DNA of 10,745 nucleotides from an uncultured Eubacteriales bacterium (GCA_902477055.1 CABSFY010000080.1:1-10745), one strand, 5' to 3'; shown: positions 4,779 to 10,680, counted from the first letter of the stretch. Notes: generated from the sequence alone by a model not told the origin. Numbers and translations: made by a program.

Positions 4779-7366
4779 CGCAGGCGGTCGTCGGTATTTT
4801 TGCCCAGGTCGATGCCGGAAAAACCACGTTGACCGAGGCGCTGCTGTATCTGACCGGGCAGCGCAAGACGCTCGGTCGGGTGGACAAGGGCAACGCACTT
4901 TTGGATCATTTCGCGCTGGAGCGCAGCCGGGGCATCACGATTTTTTCCAAGCAGGCACGGCTGAAAACCGAACGTCTGTCCCTGACGCTGCTCGACACGC
5001 CGGGGCACGTCGATTTTTCGCCGGAGGCCGAACGCGTCATGCCGGTGCTGGACTACGCGCTGCTGCTCGTCAGCGGGACGGACGGCGTGCAGGCGCACAC
5101 CGAAACGCTCTGGAAGCTCCTGCGGCGCTACCACGTTCCCACGCTGGTATTCTTTAATAAAATGGACCTGCCCGGCGCAGAGAAAACGCGCCTGCTGGCC
5201 GACGCACGGGCAAATCTGAGTGAGCTTTGCGCCGCACCGGACGATTTTGAGGCCATCGCAATGGCCGATGAGGCCGCGCTGGAGGAGTATCTCGCGACGG
5301 AAGCGCTCTCGGACAAAACGATGGCGCGGCTGCTGCGCGAGGAGCGGTGCTTCCCGTGCTTCTTCGGCGCGGCCTTGCAGCTGGGCGGTGTGGAGGCGCT
5401 GATCTCCGCGCTGGAGCGCTATCTGGAATCGAAAATTTATCCGCCGGAATTTTCCGCGCGGGTGTATAAAATCTCCCGCGACCCGGCGGGCAATCGCCTG
5501 ACGTTTCTGAAGGTCACGGGCGGCATCCTCCATGTCCGCGATCCGCTGACCTATGAGGCCGGCGACGAAACGCTGACGGAAAAGGCGACACAGCTCCGAC
5601 TCTATTCCGGCGCGGCGTTTACGCAGGCCGAGCAGGTCCCTGCGGGCGAAATTTGCGCCGTGACCGGCCTTTCTGCCCTGCTTGCGGGGCAGACGCTCGG
5701 CGCAGCGGATGCCGCCGCTCCGCCGCTGTTAACGCCGGTCATGTCCTACCGTCTGCGGCTGCCGCCGGGAACGGACGCGCAGACTGCGCTGCCGAAGCTG
5801 CGGCAGTTGGAGGAGGAGGAGCCGCAGCTCCACCTCGTCTGGGATGCCCGTCTGCGCGAGATTCACGCACAGATTATGGGGCAGGTGCAGCTTGAGATAT
5901 TGCAGGCACTGATCGCCGAGCGGTTTTCCTTGGAGGTCGCCTTTGACAACGGACGCGTGGCCTACCGTGAAACCATCGCCGCACCGGTCGAGGGCGTGGG
6001 GCATTTTGAGCCGCTGCGGCACTATGCCGAAGTGCATCTTCTGCTCGAGCCTCTCCCCAGAGGCAGCGGGCTGGAATTCCGTGCCGACTGCTCCGAGGAC
6101 GCGCTCGACCGCAACTGGCAGCGGCTGATTTTGACGCATTTAGAAGAAAAGCAGCATCTCGGCGTGCTGACCGGCTCGCCGATCACCGATATGCGCATCA
6201 CGCTCGTTGCCGGGCGGGCGCATCTGAAGCACACCGAGGGCGGCGACTTCCGGCAGGCGACCTACCGCGCCGTGCGGCAGGGCCTGATGCAGGCGCAGAG
6301 CATTTTATTGGAACCGTATTACCGCTTCCGGCTGACCGTCCCGGCAGCGCAGCTCGGCCGTGCGATCAACGACCTTCGCATGATGGGCGGCTCGTTCGGC
6401 GCACCGGAGGAGGCAGCCGACGGCGTAACGCTGGCGGGCCGCTGCCCGGTCAGCGCGATGCAGGATTATATGGCGCAGGTAGCCGCCTACACGCACGGGC
6501 GCGGTAAGCTCCGCTGTCTGCCGGACGGCTACGACCTCTGCCGCAGCGCCGAGAGCGTGATCGAAGCGCTGAACTATTCGCCGGAGGCCGATGTGGAAAA
6601 CACGCCGGATTCCGTCTTTTGCTCCCACGGCGCAGGCGTCAATGTCAAGTGGAACGAGGTCTTTTCCCATATGCACCTCGCGCCGGTGCTGCGGCAAACG
6701 CCGGAGGCTGCGCCCGCTGCCCCGCTCCGCCGCCGCATCGATTCGGACGAGGCCGAGCTGGAGCGCATCATCGAGCGCGAATTCGGTCCGCAGAAGCGCA
6801 CGCTCTACCGCCCGTCCGCGCCAAAGCGCGAGGAAAGCGTCACTCTGCCGCCGCCGAAAAAGGACTACCTGATCGTGGACGGCTACAATATGATCTTCGC
6901 GTGGGACGGGCTGCGCGAGCAGGCGCGGGACGATATCGCGGGCGCACGGGAGCGGCTGCTTGACCTTCTGAGCAACTACTGCGGCTTTCACCCCTGCGAG
7001 CTGGTCGTCGTGTTCGACAGCTATCGCGTCAAGGGCGGCATCGGCTCGAAAACGACCCGCGACCGCCTGCGCGTCGTCTATACCCGCGAAAACGAGAGCG
7101 CCGACCTCTACATTGAGTCGCTGGTCGGCCAGATCGGCAAGAACTACACCGTCCGCGTGGCGACCTCCGACGCCATGATTCAGCTTGCCTCCCTGCGCAG
7201 CGGCGTTTTACGCGTTTCGGCACGAGAGCTGCTGGCCGAGATCGAGCGGACGGACGCACAAATCGCGGCCTACATCCGCCGCCTGCATGAGGAGGCCCGC
7301 CGCGCCGCCATTCAGAACAACCCGCTGCGAAAGCAGCTGCCCGACAAGGAGGATTTTCAAAAATGA
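4775..7366 (+). CDS. Tet(M)/EF-G-like ribosomal GTPase fused to a Rae1/YacP-type NYN endoribonuclease
   Basis: 863 residues from the GTG at 4775, which has GGAG upstream and puts the P-loop where Tet(M) has it. Residues 1-640 form a whole Tet(M)-like factor: G1 A10-Q-V-D-A-G-K-T17, G2 R52-G-I-T55, G3 D74-T-P-G-H78, G4 N128-K-M-D131, G5 G198-A-A; domains II-III follow, domain IV carries T-G-S-P-I-T-D-M-R-I and D491-F-R, domain V carries L-E-P-Y-Y-R-F (about 512-518), and a tail ends V-K-W-N-E-V-F-S-H-M-H-L like the Tet(M) C-terminus. A charged linker (641-695) leads to an NYN/PIN domain (696-840): Y-L-I-V-D702-G-Y-N-M-I, V-V-F-D748, V-K-G-G, T-R-E-N-E-S-A-D777 and A-T-S-D799, closely matching B. 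subtilis Rae1, including its S-A-R-E-L-L end. Likely a ribosome-binding GTPase that delivers an mRNA nuclease to the A site (inference). Automatic pipelines may call it a tetracycline resistance protein, but its domain IV loop differs. The stop overlaps the next gene. Confidence 0.92.
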   Translation: MTQAVVGIFAQVDAGKTTLTEALLYLTGQRKTLGRVDKGNALLDHFALERSRGITIFSKQARLKTERLSLTLLDTPGHVDFSPEAERVMPVLDYALLLVSGTDGVQAHTETLWKLLRRYHVPTLVFFNKMDLPGAEKTRLLADARANLSELCAAPDDFEAIAMADEAALEEYLATEALSDKTMARLLREERCFPCFFGAALQLGGVEALISALERYLESKIYPPEFSARVYKISRDPAGNRLTFLKVTGGILHVRDPLTYEAGDETLTEKATQLRLYSGAAFTQAEQVPAGEICAVTGLSALLAGQTLGAADAAAPPLLTPVMSYRLRLPPGTDAQTALPKLRQLEEEEPQLHLVWDARLREIHAQIMGQVQLEILQALIAERFSLEVAFDNGRVAYRETIAAPVEGVGHFEPLRHYAEVHLLLEPLPRGSGLEFRADCSEDALDRNWQRLILTHLEEKQHLGVLTGSPITDMRITLVAGRAHLKHTEGGDFRQATYRAVRQGLMQAQSILLEPYYRFRLTVPAAQLGRAINDLRMMGGSFGAPEEAADGVTLAGRCPVSAMQDYMAQVAAYTHGRGKLRCLPDGYDLCRSAESVIEALNYSPEADVENTPDSVFCSHGAGVNVKWNEVFSHMHLAPVLRQTPEAAPAAPLRRRIDSDEAELERIIEREFGPQKRTLYRPSAPKREESVTLPPPKKDYLIVDGYNMIFAWDGLREQARDDIAGARERLLDLLSNYCGFHPCELVVVFDSYRVKGGIGSKTTRDRLRVVYTRENESADLYIESLVGQIGKNYTVRVATSDAMIQLASLRSGVLRVSARELLAEIERTDAQIAAYIRRLHEEARRAAIQNNPLRKQLPDKEDFQK

Positions 7367-8718
7367 CACTCATGCTCCGCAATCTCTCCGCTCTTATCAC
7401 GTGCAGCGATGCCGACGAGGTGCTGCAAAAGGTCGATCTCTACTGCGAAAACGGCATCATCCGCGCCATCGGTGAGCGCCTGCCGCAGAAGGCCGACCGC
7501 GAGCTGGACGGCACAAATTTGCTGTGCTATCCGGGCCTCATCAACACCCATCATCACCTGTACCAGCAGTTTTCGCGCAATCTGCCGCAGGTGCAGAACA
7601 TGGAGCTGTTCGACTGGCTGAAAACGCTCTATGAAATTTGGAAAAATCTCGACACCGAGGTCATTCGCTACTCGTCGCTGACCGGGCTGGGCGAGCTGAT
7701 GAAAAACGGCTGCACCACCTGCTTCGACCATCACTATGTTTTCCCCGCGAACAGCGGCGACCTCATCGGTTCGCAGCTTGCCGCGGCGGACGAGCTGGGA
7801 ATGCGCATGGTGTCCTCGCGCGGCAGCATGGACCTGTCCGTGAAGGACGGCGGCCTGCCGCCGGACAGCGTCGTGCAGCCCGTTGACGAGATCATGCGTG
7901 ACAGTATGCGCCTGATTGAGGCGTACCACGACCCGTCGTTCGGCTCGATGCGGCAGATCGTGCTGGCCCCCTGTTCGCCGTTCTCGGTTTCGCCGGAGCT
8001 GCTGCGGCAGTCGGCGGTCTTGGCGCGGCAGTATCACGTCCGGCTGCACACCCATCTGTGTGAAACGAAGGACGAGGAGCGCTATATGCAGGAGCATCAC
8101 AAGATGCGCCCGCTGGAGTTCATGCAGTCCCTCGGCTGGACGGGCGACGATGTGTGGTATGCGCACGGCATCCATTTCAACACGGAGGAGCTGGACCTGC
8201 TGGCGCAGACCGGCACGGGCGTTGCCCACTGTCCGGTGTCGAACATGAAGCTCTCGTCCGGCATCGCGCGGATCCCGGAGATGCTGGAGCGCGGCGTGAA
8301 GGTCGGCCTCGCGGTGGACGGCTCGGCCTCGCAGGACGGCTCGGATCTTCTCGAGGAAATCCGCATCTGCTATCTGCTGCACCGTCTCAATTCCTCGTCC
8401 AAGGCCCCCAGCGGCTACGACGTGCTGAAAATGGCCACACGCGGCTCCGCCTCCCTCCTCGGCCGGAACGACATTGGCTCGGTCGAGGTTGGAAAATGCG
8501 CCGACCTTTTCCTTGTTGACCGCCGCCGTCTGGAGCTGGTCGGCGCGACGTATGACGTGAAGAACGTGTTTGGCACGGTCGGCCTCCGCGCTCCGGTGGA
8601 CTACACCGTCGTCAACGGCCGCATCACCGTGGAAAACGGCCGGCTCTGCACCGTAGACGAGCCGGTCGTCGCCGAACGGGCCGCCGCCGTCTGCGACCGT
8701 TACTTAGGGAAACTCTGA
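7363..8718 (+). CDS. Amidohydrolase, probable 8-oxoguanine deaminase
   Basis: 451-residue cytoplasmic metal-dependent deaminase of the amidohydrolase superfamily (AtzB/TrzN/SsnA-like branch). The best family match is 8-oxoguanine deaminase, which converts 8-oxoguanine to urate and ammonia. Metal-site residues are visible: H63-H-H65 in G-L-I-N-T-H-H-H-L-Y-Q, H229-T-H231, E234, H268 in W-Y-A-H-G and D319 in A-V-D-G-S-A-S. Subfamily-type strings are L-F-D-W-L-K-T-L-Y-E-I-W, G-C-T-T-C-F-D-H-H-Y-V-F-P, S-R-G-S-M-D-L, D-G-G-L-P-P-D-S-V-V-Q, A-P-C-S-P-F-S-V and V-A-H-C-P-V-S-N-M-K-L-S-S-G-I. The ATG overlaps the GTPase-nuclease stop (ATGA), so the two are co-translated; the ribosome binding site is AAGGAGG. 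Other purine or triazine-like substrates, or guanine itself, cannot be excluded from sequence. Confidence 0.9.
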   Translation: MTLMLRNLSALITCSDADEVLQKVDLYCENGIIRAIGERLPQKADRELDGTNLLCYPGLINTHHHLYQQFSRNLPQVQNMELFDWLKTLYEIWKNLDTEVIRYSSLTGLGELMKNGCTTCFDHHYVFPANSGDLIGSQLAAADELGMRMVSSRGSMDLSVKDGGLPPDSVVQPVDEIMRDSMRLIEAYHDPSFGSMRQIVLAPCSPFSVSPELLRQSAVLARQYHVRLHTHLCETKDEERYMQEHHKMRPLEFMQSLGWTGDDVWYAHGIHFNTEELDLLAQTGTGVAHCPVSNMKLSSGIARIPEMLERGVKVGLAVDGSASQDGSDLLEEIRICYLLHRLNSSSKAPSGYDVLKMATRGSASLLGRNDIGSVEVGKCADLFLVDRRRLELVGATYDVKNVFGTVGLRAPVDYTVVNGRITVENGRLCTVDEPVVAERAAAVCDRYLGKL

Positions 8719-8758
8719 GAAATCAGATTTCAAGCATATATTCAAAGGAGGACCAATC

Positions 8759-9187
8759 ATGAAAAGCATCAGAAATCTCACCGTCCTGCTCGCCGTTATG
8801 GTGCTGCTGGTGTCGCTCCTGGGCGGCTGTGCAAAGGAAGCCACGCCGACCGAAGCGGCCGACCTGACCTTCGACACAGCCGAAACCGACTTCGGCACGG
8901 GCGCAAGCACCTTCACCTTCGAGGTCACGAACACGGAAGGCACGACGAAATCCTTCACCGTCCACACCGACGAAACCGTCGTCGGCAAGGCGCTGCTCGA
9001 TGCCGGCCTGATCGCGGGTGAGGACAGCGACTACGGCCTGTACGTCAAAACCGTCATGGGTATCACGCTCGACTACGACACGGACGGCAAGTATTGGGCA
9101 TTCTATGTAGACGGCGCGTACGCCGCAACCGGTGTCGATCAGACCGAGCTGACTGCCGGCAGCACCTACGCCTTCCGCGCGGAATAA
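8759..9187 (+). CDS. DUF4430 lipoprotein
   Basis: 142-residue secreted lipoprotein. It has a basic start (K2, R5), a hydrophobic segment (about 7-21) and a lipobox L21-G-G-C24, so it should be lipidated at C24 and held on the outer face of the membrane. After a short A/T/E-rich linker (25-45) comes one DUF4430 (transcobalamin C-terminal-like) domain, about 50-142: T-F-T-F-E-V-T-N, E-T-V-V-G-K-A-L-L-D-A-G-L-I, the K-Y-W113-A-F-Y-V-D-G segment and a final A-G-S-T-Y-A-F-R. Such domains occur in cobalamin-binding and cell-surface proteins; the ligand here is unknown. AAAGGAGG precedes the ATG. The 40-nt gap after the deaminase holds no convincing promoter or terminator, so read-through is likely. 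Confidence 0.9.
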   Translation: MKSIRNLTVLLAVMVLLVSLLGGCAKEATPTEAADLTFDTAETDFGTGASTFTFEVTNTEGTTKSFTVHTDETVVGKALLDAGLIAGEDSDYGLYVKTVMGITLDYDTDGKYWAFYVDGAYAATGVDQTELTAGSTYAFRAE

Positions 9188-9241
9188 AGGTATAGTTTTC
9201 GCCATATCCGGCAAGAATCCCTGCAAAGGGAGGCGAGTACT

Positions 9242-9508
9242 ATGGTCAGAGGAAATACGCGGCAGGTCATCGTCGTGAAATCGCCGGACGGGAAGCTGTT
9301 TGAGCAGGCGTTTTTCCTGCTGCGGGAGGACGCGCTGGAGCACAGCGGCGTCACCGAGCGGGAGCTGCTGGAGGAAGCCCGGCGCGTCGCAGACGGCTAT
9401 GTCCGCCAGACGACGTGCAAACGGCGGCCCCGGCTGTTCTGGCTCCTGCCCGCCGCAATCGGCGCCGCCCCCATCGCCCTGGCGTGGGTCCTCACCGCGC
9501 TGCTGTAA
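9242..9508 (+). CDS. Small C-terminally anchored membrane protein, 88 aa, unknown function
   Basis: A soluble N-terminal part (R-Q-V-I-V-V-K-S-P-D, then F-E-Q-A-F-F-L-L-R-E-D and an acidic helix) is followed by a basic stretch (K60-R-R-P-R64) and one membrane helix, about 65-88, ending at the C-terminus. By the positive-inside rule the N-terminal part should be cytoplasmic. No domain is recognised. The ATG has AAGGGAGG 8 nt upstream. The 54-nt gap after the lipoprotein contains a small hairpin (TCCCT 9218-9222 with AGGGA 9227-9231) that would cover this ribosome binding site. The gene is followed directly by a strong terminator, so it is the last gene of the plus-strand unit. Confidence 0.8.
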   Translation: MVRGNTRQVIVVKSPDGKLFEQAFFLLREDALEHSGVTERELLEEARRVADGYVRQTTCKRRPRLFWLLPAAIGAAPIALAWVLTALL

Positions 9509-9513
9509 ATTGT

Positions 9514-9557
9514 TCCGGCGCAGGAACGAAAATGTCGTTCCTGCGCCGGAGTTTTTT
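9514..9557 (+). terminator. Strong intrinsic terminator after the GTPase-deaminase operon
   Basis: Perfect 16-bp G+C-rich stem (TCCGGCGCAGGAACGA at 9514-9529, reverse complement at 9535-9550), a 5-nt loop, then GTTTTTT. It starts 5 nt after the stop at 9508 and overlaps the last codon of the convergent thioredoxin gene. The minus direction lacks a strong T-run, so it chiefly ends plus-strand transcription but may stop both. Confidence 0.93.
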
Positions 9558-9867
9558 ATTCAATGCCGAGGATTTCGAGGATGTCCTCGCGGCTGCGCAG
9601 GCCGCTGATGCGCTGCTGGACCTCGCCGTCGTGCAGCAGCAGGAGCGTCGGGACGCTCATGATGTCAAATTGATGCGCCAGTCCCTCCTGTTGGTCGATG
9701 TCCACCTTGCAGAATTTACAGCGGTCGCCGAACTCCGCCGCCAGCTGCGCCAAAACCGGCGCAAACGTCTTGCACGGTGCGCACCATGTCGCGTAAAAGT
9801 CGATCAAGACAGGCAACTCCGCCTCCTCGATCTCGGCCTTGAAATTGCTTCGTGTCAGTTCAATCAA
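9556..9867 (-). CDS. trxA: Thioredoxin
   Basis: 103-residue cytoplasmic thioredoxin, a dithiol-disulfide reductase normally reduced by thioredoxin reductase. The active site is W28-C29-A-P-C32-K, with A in place of the commoner G. The cis-proline loop S-V-P73-T and the fold markers F-Y-A-T and P-V-L-A-Q-L-A are present. Length is typical. An extra pair C50-K-F-C53 lies in the strand that usually reads K-F-x-K-V-D and is not standard. The start is TTG at 9867, with AGGGAGG 7 nt upstream; no in-frame ATG lies near. A hairpin in the leader would partly cover this ribosome binding site. No reductase gene is in the window. Confidence 0.95.
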   Translation of the reverse strand: MIELTRSNFKAEIEEAELPVLIDFYATWCAPCKTFAPVLAQLAAEFGDRCKFCKVDIDQQEGLAHQFDIMSVPTLLLLHDGEVQQRISGLRSREDILEILGIE

Positions 9868-9871
9868 AAAA

Positions 9872-9905
9872 TCGCCTCCCTGCGACTATTTTGCGCAGAA
9901 GGCGA
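9872..9905 (-). promoter_or_regulatory. Leader hairpin covering the thioredoxin ribosome binding site
   Basis: On the minus strand TCGCCT (9905-9900) pairs with AGGCGA (9877-9872) and CTGCG (9898-9894) with CGCAG (9884-9880), giving an interrupted 11-bp stem with a 9-nt loop. Part of the AGGGAGG ribosome binding site lies in the lower stem, so the fold would limit translation initiation. Whether it forms depends on where transcription starts. Confidence 0.4.
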
Positions 9906-9906
9906 C

Positions 9907-9935
9907 AATTTATTTATTTTGTATAGTAAGCTCAA
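9907..9935 (-). promoter_or_regulatory. Candidate promoter of trxA
   Basis: On the minus strand TTGAGC (9935-9930), a 17-nt spacer and TAAATT (9912-9907) lie in an A+T-rich stretch ahead of trxA. The match is moderate. Transcription from it would begin near 9900, at the edge of the leader hairpin, which would weaken the outer stem. Confidence 0.4.
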
Positions 9936-9963
9936 AAAGGCCCGCACTGCAATAAAATTTGCA

Positions 9964-10002
9964 CCAAAATCGAAGGCAGCGGGCTGTCGAGAACGCCGTC
10001 CC
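9964..10002. repeat. Imperfect direct repeat, copy A
   Basis: Begins CCAAAATCGAAG (9964-9975) and continues with GCAGCGGGC, TGTCGAG, ACGCCGTCCC. It matches copy B at 10090-10133 with a few changes and one 5-nt gap. The palindrome inside is decayed here; the flanking GTCCC (9998-10002) pairs with GGGAC (10009-10013). Confidence 0.7.
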
Positions 10003-10026
10003 GTTGCAGGGACCTCTGTAGAAGCC

Positions 10027-10050
10027 GTAGGGGCGATCATCGATCGCCCG
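10027..10050 (+). repeat. GTAGGGGC-type palindromic repeat, unit 1
   Basis: GTAG followed by a perfect 8-bp stem, GGGCGATC (10031-10038) with GATCGCCC (10042-10049), and a 3-nt loop. Confidence 0.75.
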
Positions 10051-10089
10051 TCCTTGCGCCCGCAGGCGCAGGTTGCAGCGTGGTATGTG

Positions 10090-10137
10090 CCAAAATCGAA
10101 GTGCCAGCAGCGGGGCGTCGAGGACGCCGCCCCCTAC
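10090..10137 (-). repeat. Direct repeat copy B, carrying GTAGGGGC-type unit 2 in reverse
   Basis: Shares CCAAAATCGAAG and the following G+C-rich segment with copy A. Its 3' part (10111-10137) reads, on the minus strand, GTAGGGGGCGGCGTC...GACGCC, an inverted member of the same family as the units at 10027 and 10161. The stem is GGCGTC (10114-10119) with GACGCC (10123-10128). Confidence 0.7.
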
Positions 10138-10160
10138 ATGGCGCACGCTCTCAATTGTGC

Positions 10161-10188
10161 GTAGGGCGCGATGCCCACATCGCGCCGC
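10161..10188 (+). repeat. GTAGGGGC-type palindromic repeat, unit 3
   Basis: GTAGG leads into a perfect 9-bp stem, GGCGCGATG (10165-10173) with CATCGCGCC (10178-10186), and a 4-nt loop. Same layout as unit 1 with a different stem sequence, which argues for compensatory change in a structured repeat. Confidence 0.7.
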
Positions 10189-10224
10189 GAATTCCGGACG
10201 CAGAACCGATAGTGCCTGCCCTTG

Positions 10225-10263
10225 GCGGGCAAAGCCCGCTGTTCTTGCGCAAAGCGCAAGAAC
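10225..10263. repeat. Two adjacent AAA-loop hairpins
   Basis: GCGGGC-AAA-GCCCGC (10225-10239) is followed one base later by a perfect 10-bp stem, GTTCTTGCGC (10241-10250) with GCGCAAGAAC (10254-10263), also with an AAA loop. No T-run follows, so they are not classical terminators. Confidence 0.75.
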
Positions 10264-10267
10264 GCAA

Positions 10268-10289
10268 TCCCTCAGTCAGCTTCGCTGAC
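10268..10289 (-). repeat. Half unit of the double-hairpin repeat, reverse orientation
   Basis: TCCCTCA followed by GTCAGC-TTC-GCTGAC (10275-10289). On the minus strand this reads GTCAGCGAAGCTGACTGAGGGA, the same order of elements as the second hairpin and tail of the unit at 10412-10464. Confidence 0.65.
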
Positions 10290-10311
10290 AGGTCTCGCTG
10301 CGGCTCGGTCA

Positions 10312-10358
10312 CCTCGCGGCTCTGACATGCCACCGGCATGTCATTCACTACCGCGAGG
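10312..10358. repeat. Compound stem-loop, 8-bp outer and 9-bp inner stem
   Basis: CCTCGCGG (10312-10319) pairs with CCGCGAGG (10351-10358), enclosing TGACATGCC (10323-10331) paired with GGCATGTCA (10335-10343) around a 3-nt loop. Both stems are perfect. Confidence 0.75.
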
Positions 10359-10411
10359 CCGCTTCGCTACCCTTTCCACAAGGGAGCCTTTCGACTGCGT
10401 ACCATGTAAAA

Positions 10412-10464
10412 AGCTCCCTCTGACGAGGGAGCTGTCATGGCCGCAGACCATGACTGAGGGAGAG
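10412..10464 (+). repeat. Double-hairpin repeat, unit A
   Basis: Two adjacent perfect stems: AGCTCCCTC (10412-10420) with GAGGGAGCT (10425-10433), then GTCATGG (10434-10440) with CCATGAC (10448-10454), followed by TGAGGGAGAG. The layout recurs at 10584-10634. Confidence 0.8.
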
Positions 10465-10512
10465 ATGCTGGCAGTATCTTCTATCGGAAAATTCATATTG
10501 ACCGGGCCTCTC

Positions 10513-10559
10513 TCCTTCCGTCACGGCTTCGCCGTGCCACCTTCCTCACAGAGGAAGGT
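10513..10559 (-). repeat. Double-hairpin repeat, unit B, reverse orientation
   Basis: CTTCCGT, then CACGGC-TTC-GCCGTG (10522-10536), then ACCTTCCTC (10539-10547) paired with GAGGAAGGT (10551-10559). Read on the minus strand it has the same element order as units A and C. Confidence 0.7.
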
Positions 10560-10583
10560 TTTGAAGCCGCGCACCATCCAAGG

Positions 10584-10634
10584 GCTTCCCTGTGTAAGGG
10601 AAGCTGTCATGGCCTTTGGCCATGACGGAAGGGT
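10584..10634 (+). repeat. Double-hairpin repeat, unit C
   Basis: GCTTCCCT (10584-10591) with AGGGAAGC (10597-10604), then a perfect 9-bp GTCATGGCC (10606-10614) with GGCCATGAC (10618-10626), followed by GGAAGGGTTG. It shares GGGA(A)GCTGTCATGGCC with unit A, 172 bp away. Confidence 0.8.
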
Positions 10635-10637
10635 TGT

Positions 10638-10680
10638 TTTCGCGCCGTTGGCGCGAAAGTTCAATCGTGCCGACAGGCAC
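10638..10680. repeat. Two further stem-loops
   Basis: TTTCGCGCC (10638-10646) pairs perfectly with GGCGCGAAA (10650-10658); GTGCC (10667-10671) pairs with GGCAC (10676-10680). Confidence 0.6.

Noticed and set aside
4748..5533. A 261-codon open frame on the minus strand
   Set aside because: Antisense of the GTPase domain; composition is that of a mirror frame.
7357..8382. A 341-codon open frame on the minus strand
   Set aside because: Antisense of the amidohydrolase gene, whose metal motifs and overlapping start are clear.
9188..9241. Cobalamin riboswitch or separate promoter before the small membrane protein
   Set aside because: The gap is only 54 nt, has no riboswitch core, and the TATAGT at 9191 has no matching -35.
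9415..10164. A 249-codon plus-strand frame running across trxA into the repeats
   Set aside because: It crosses a strong terminator, is antisense to thioredoxin, and ends in palindromic repeats.
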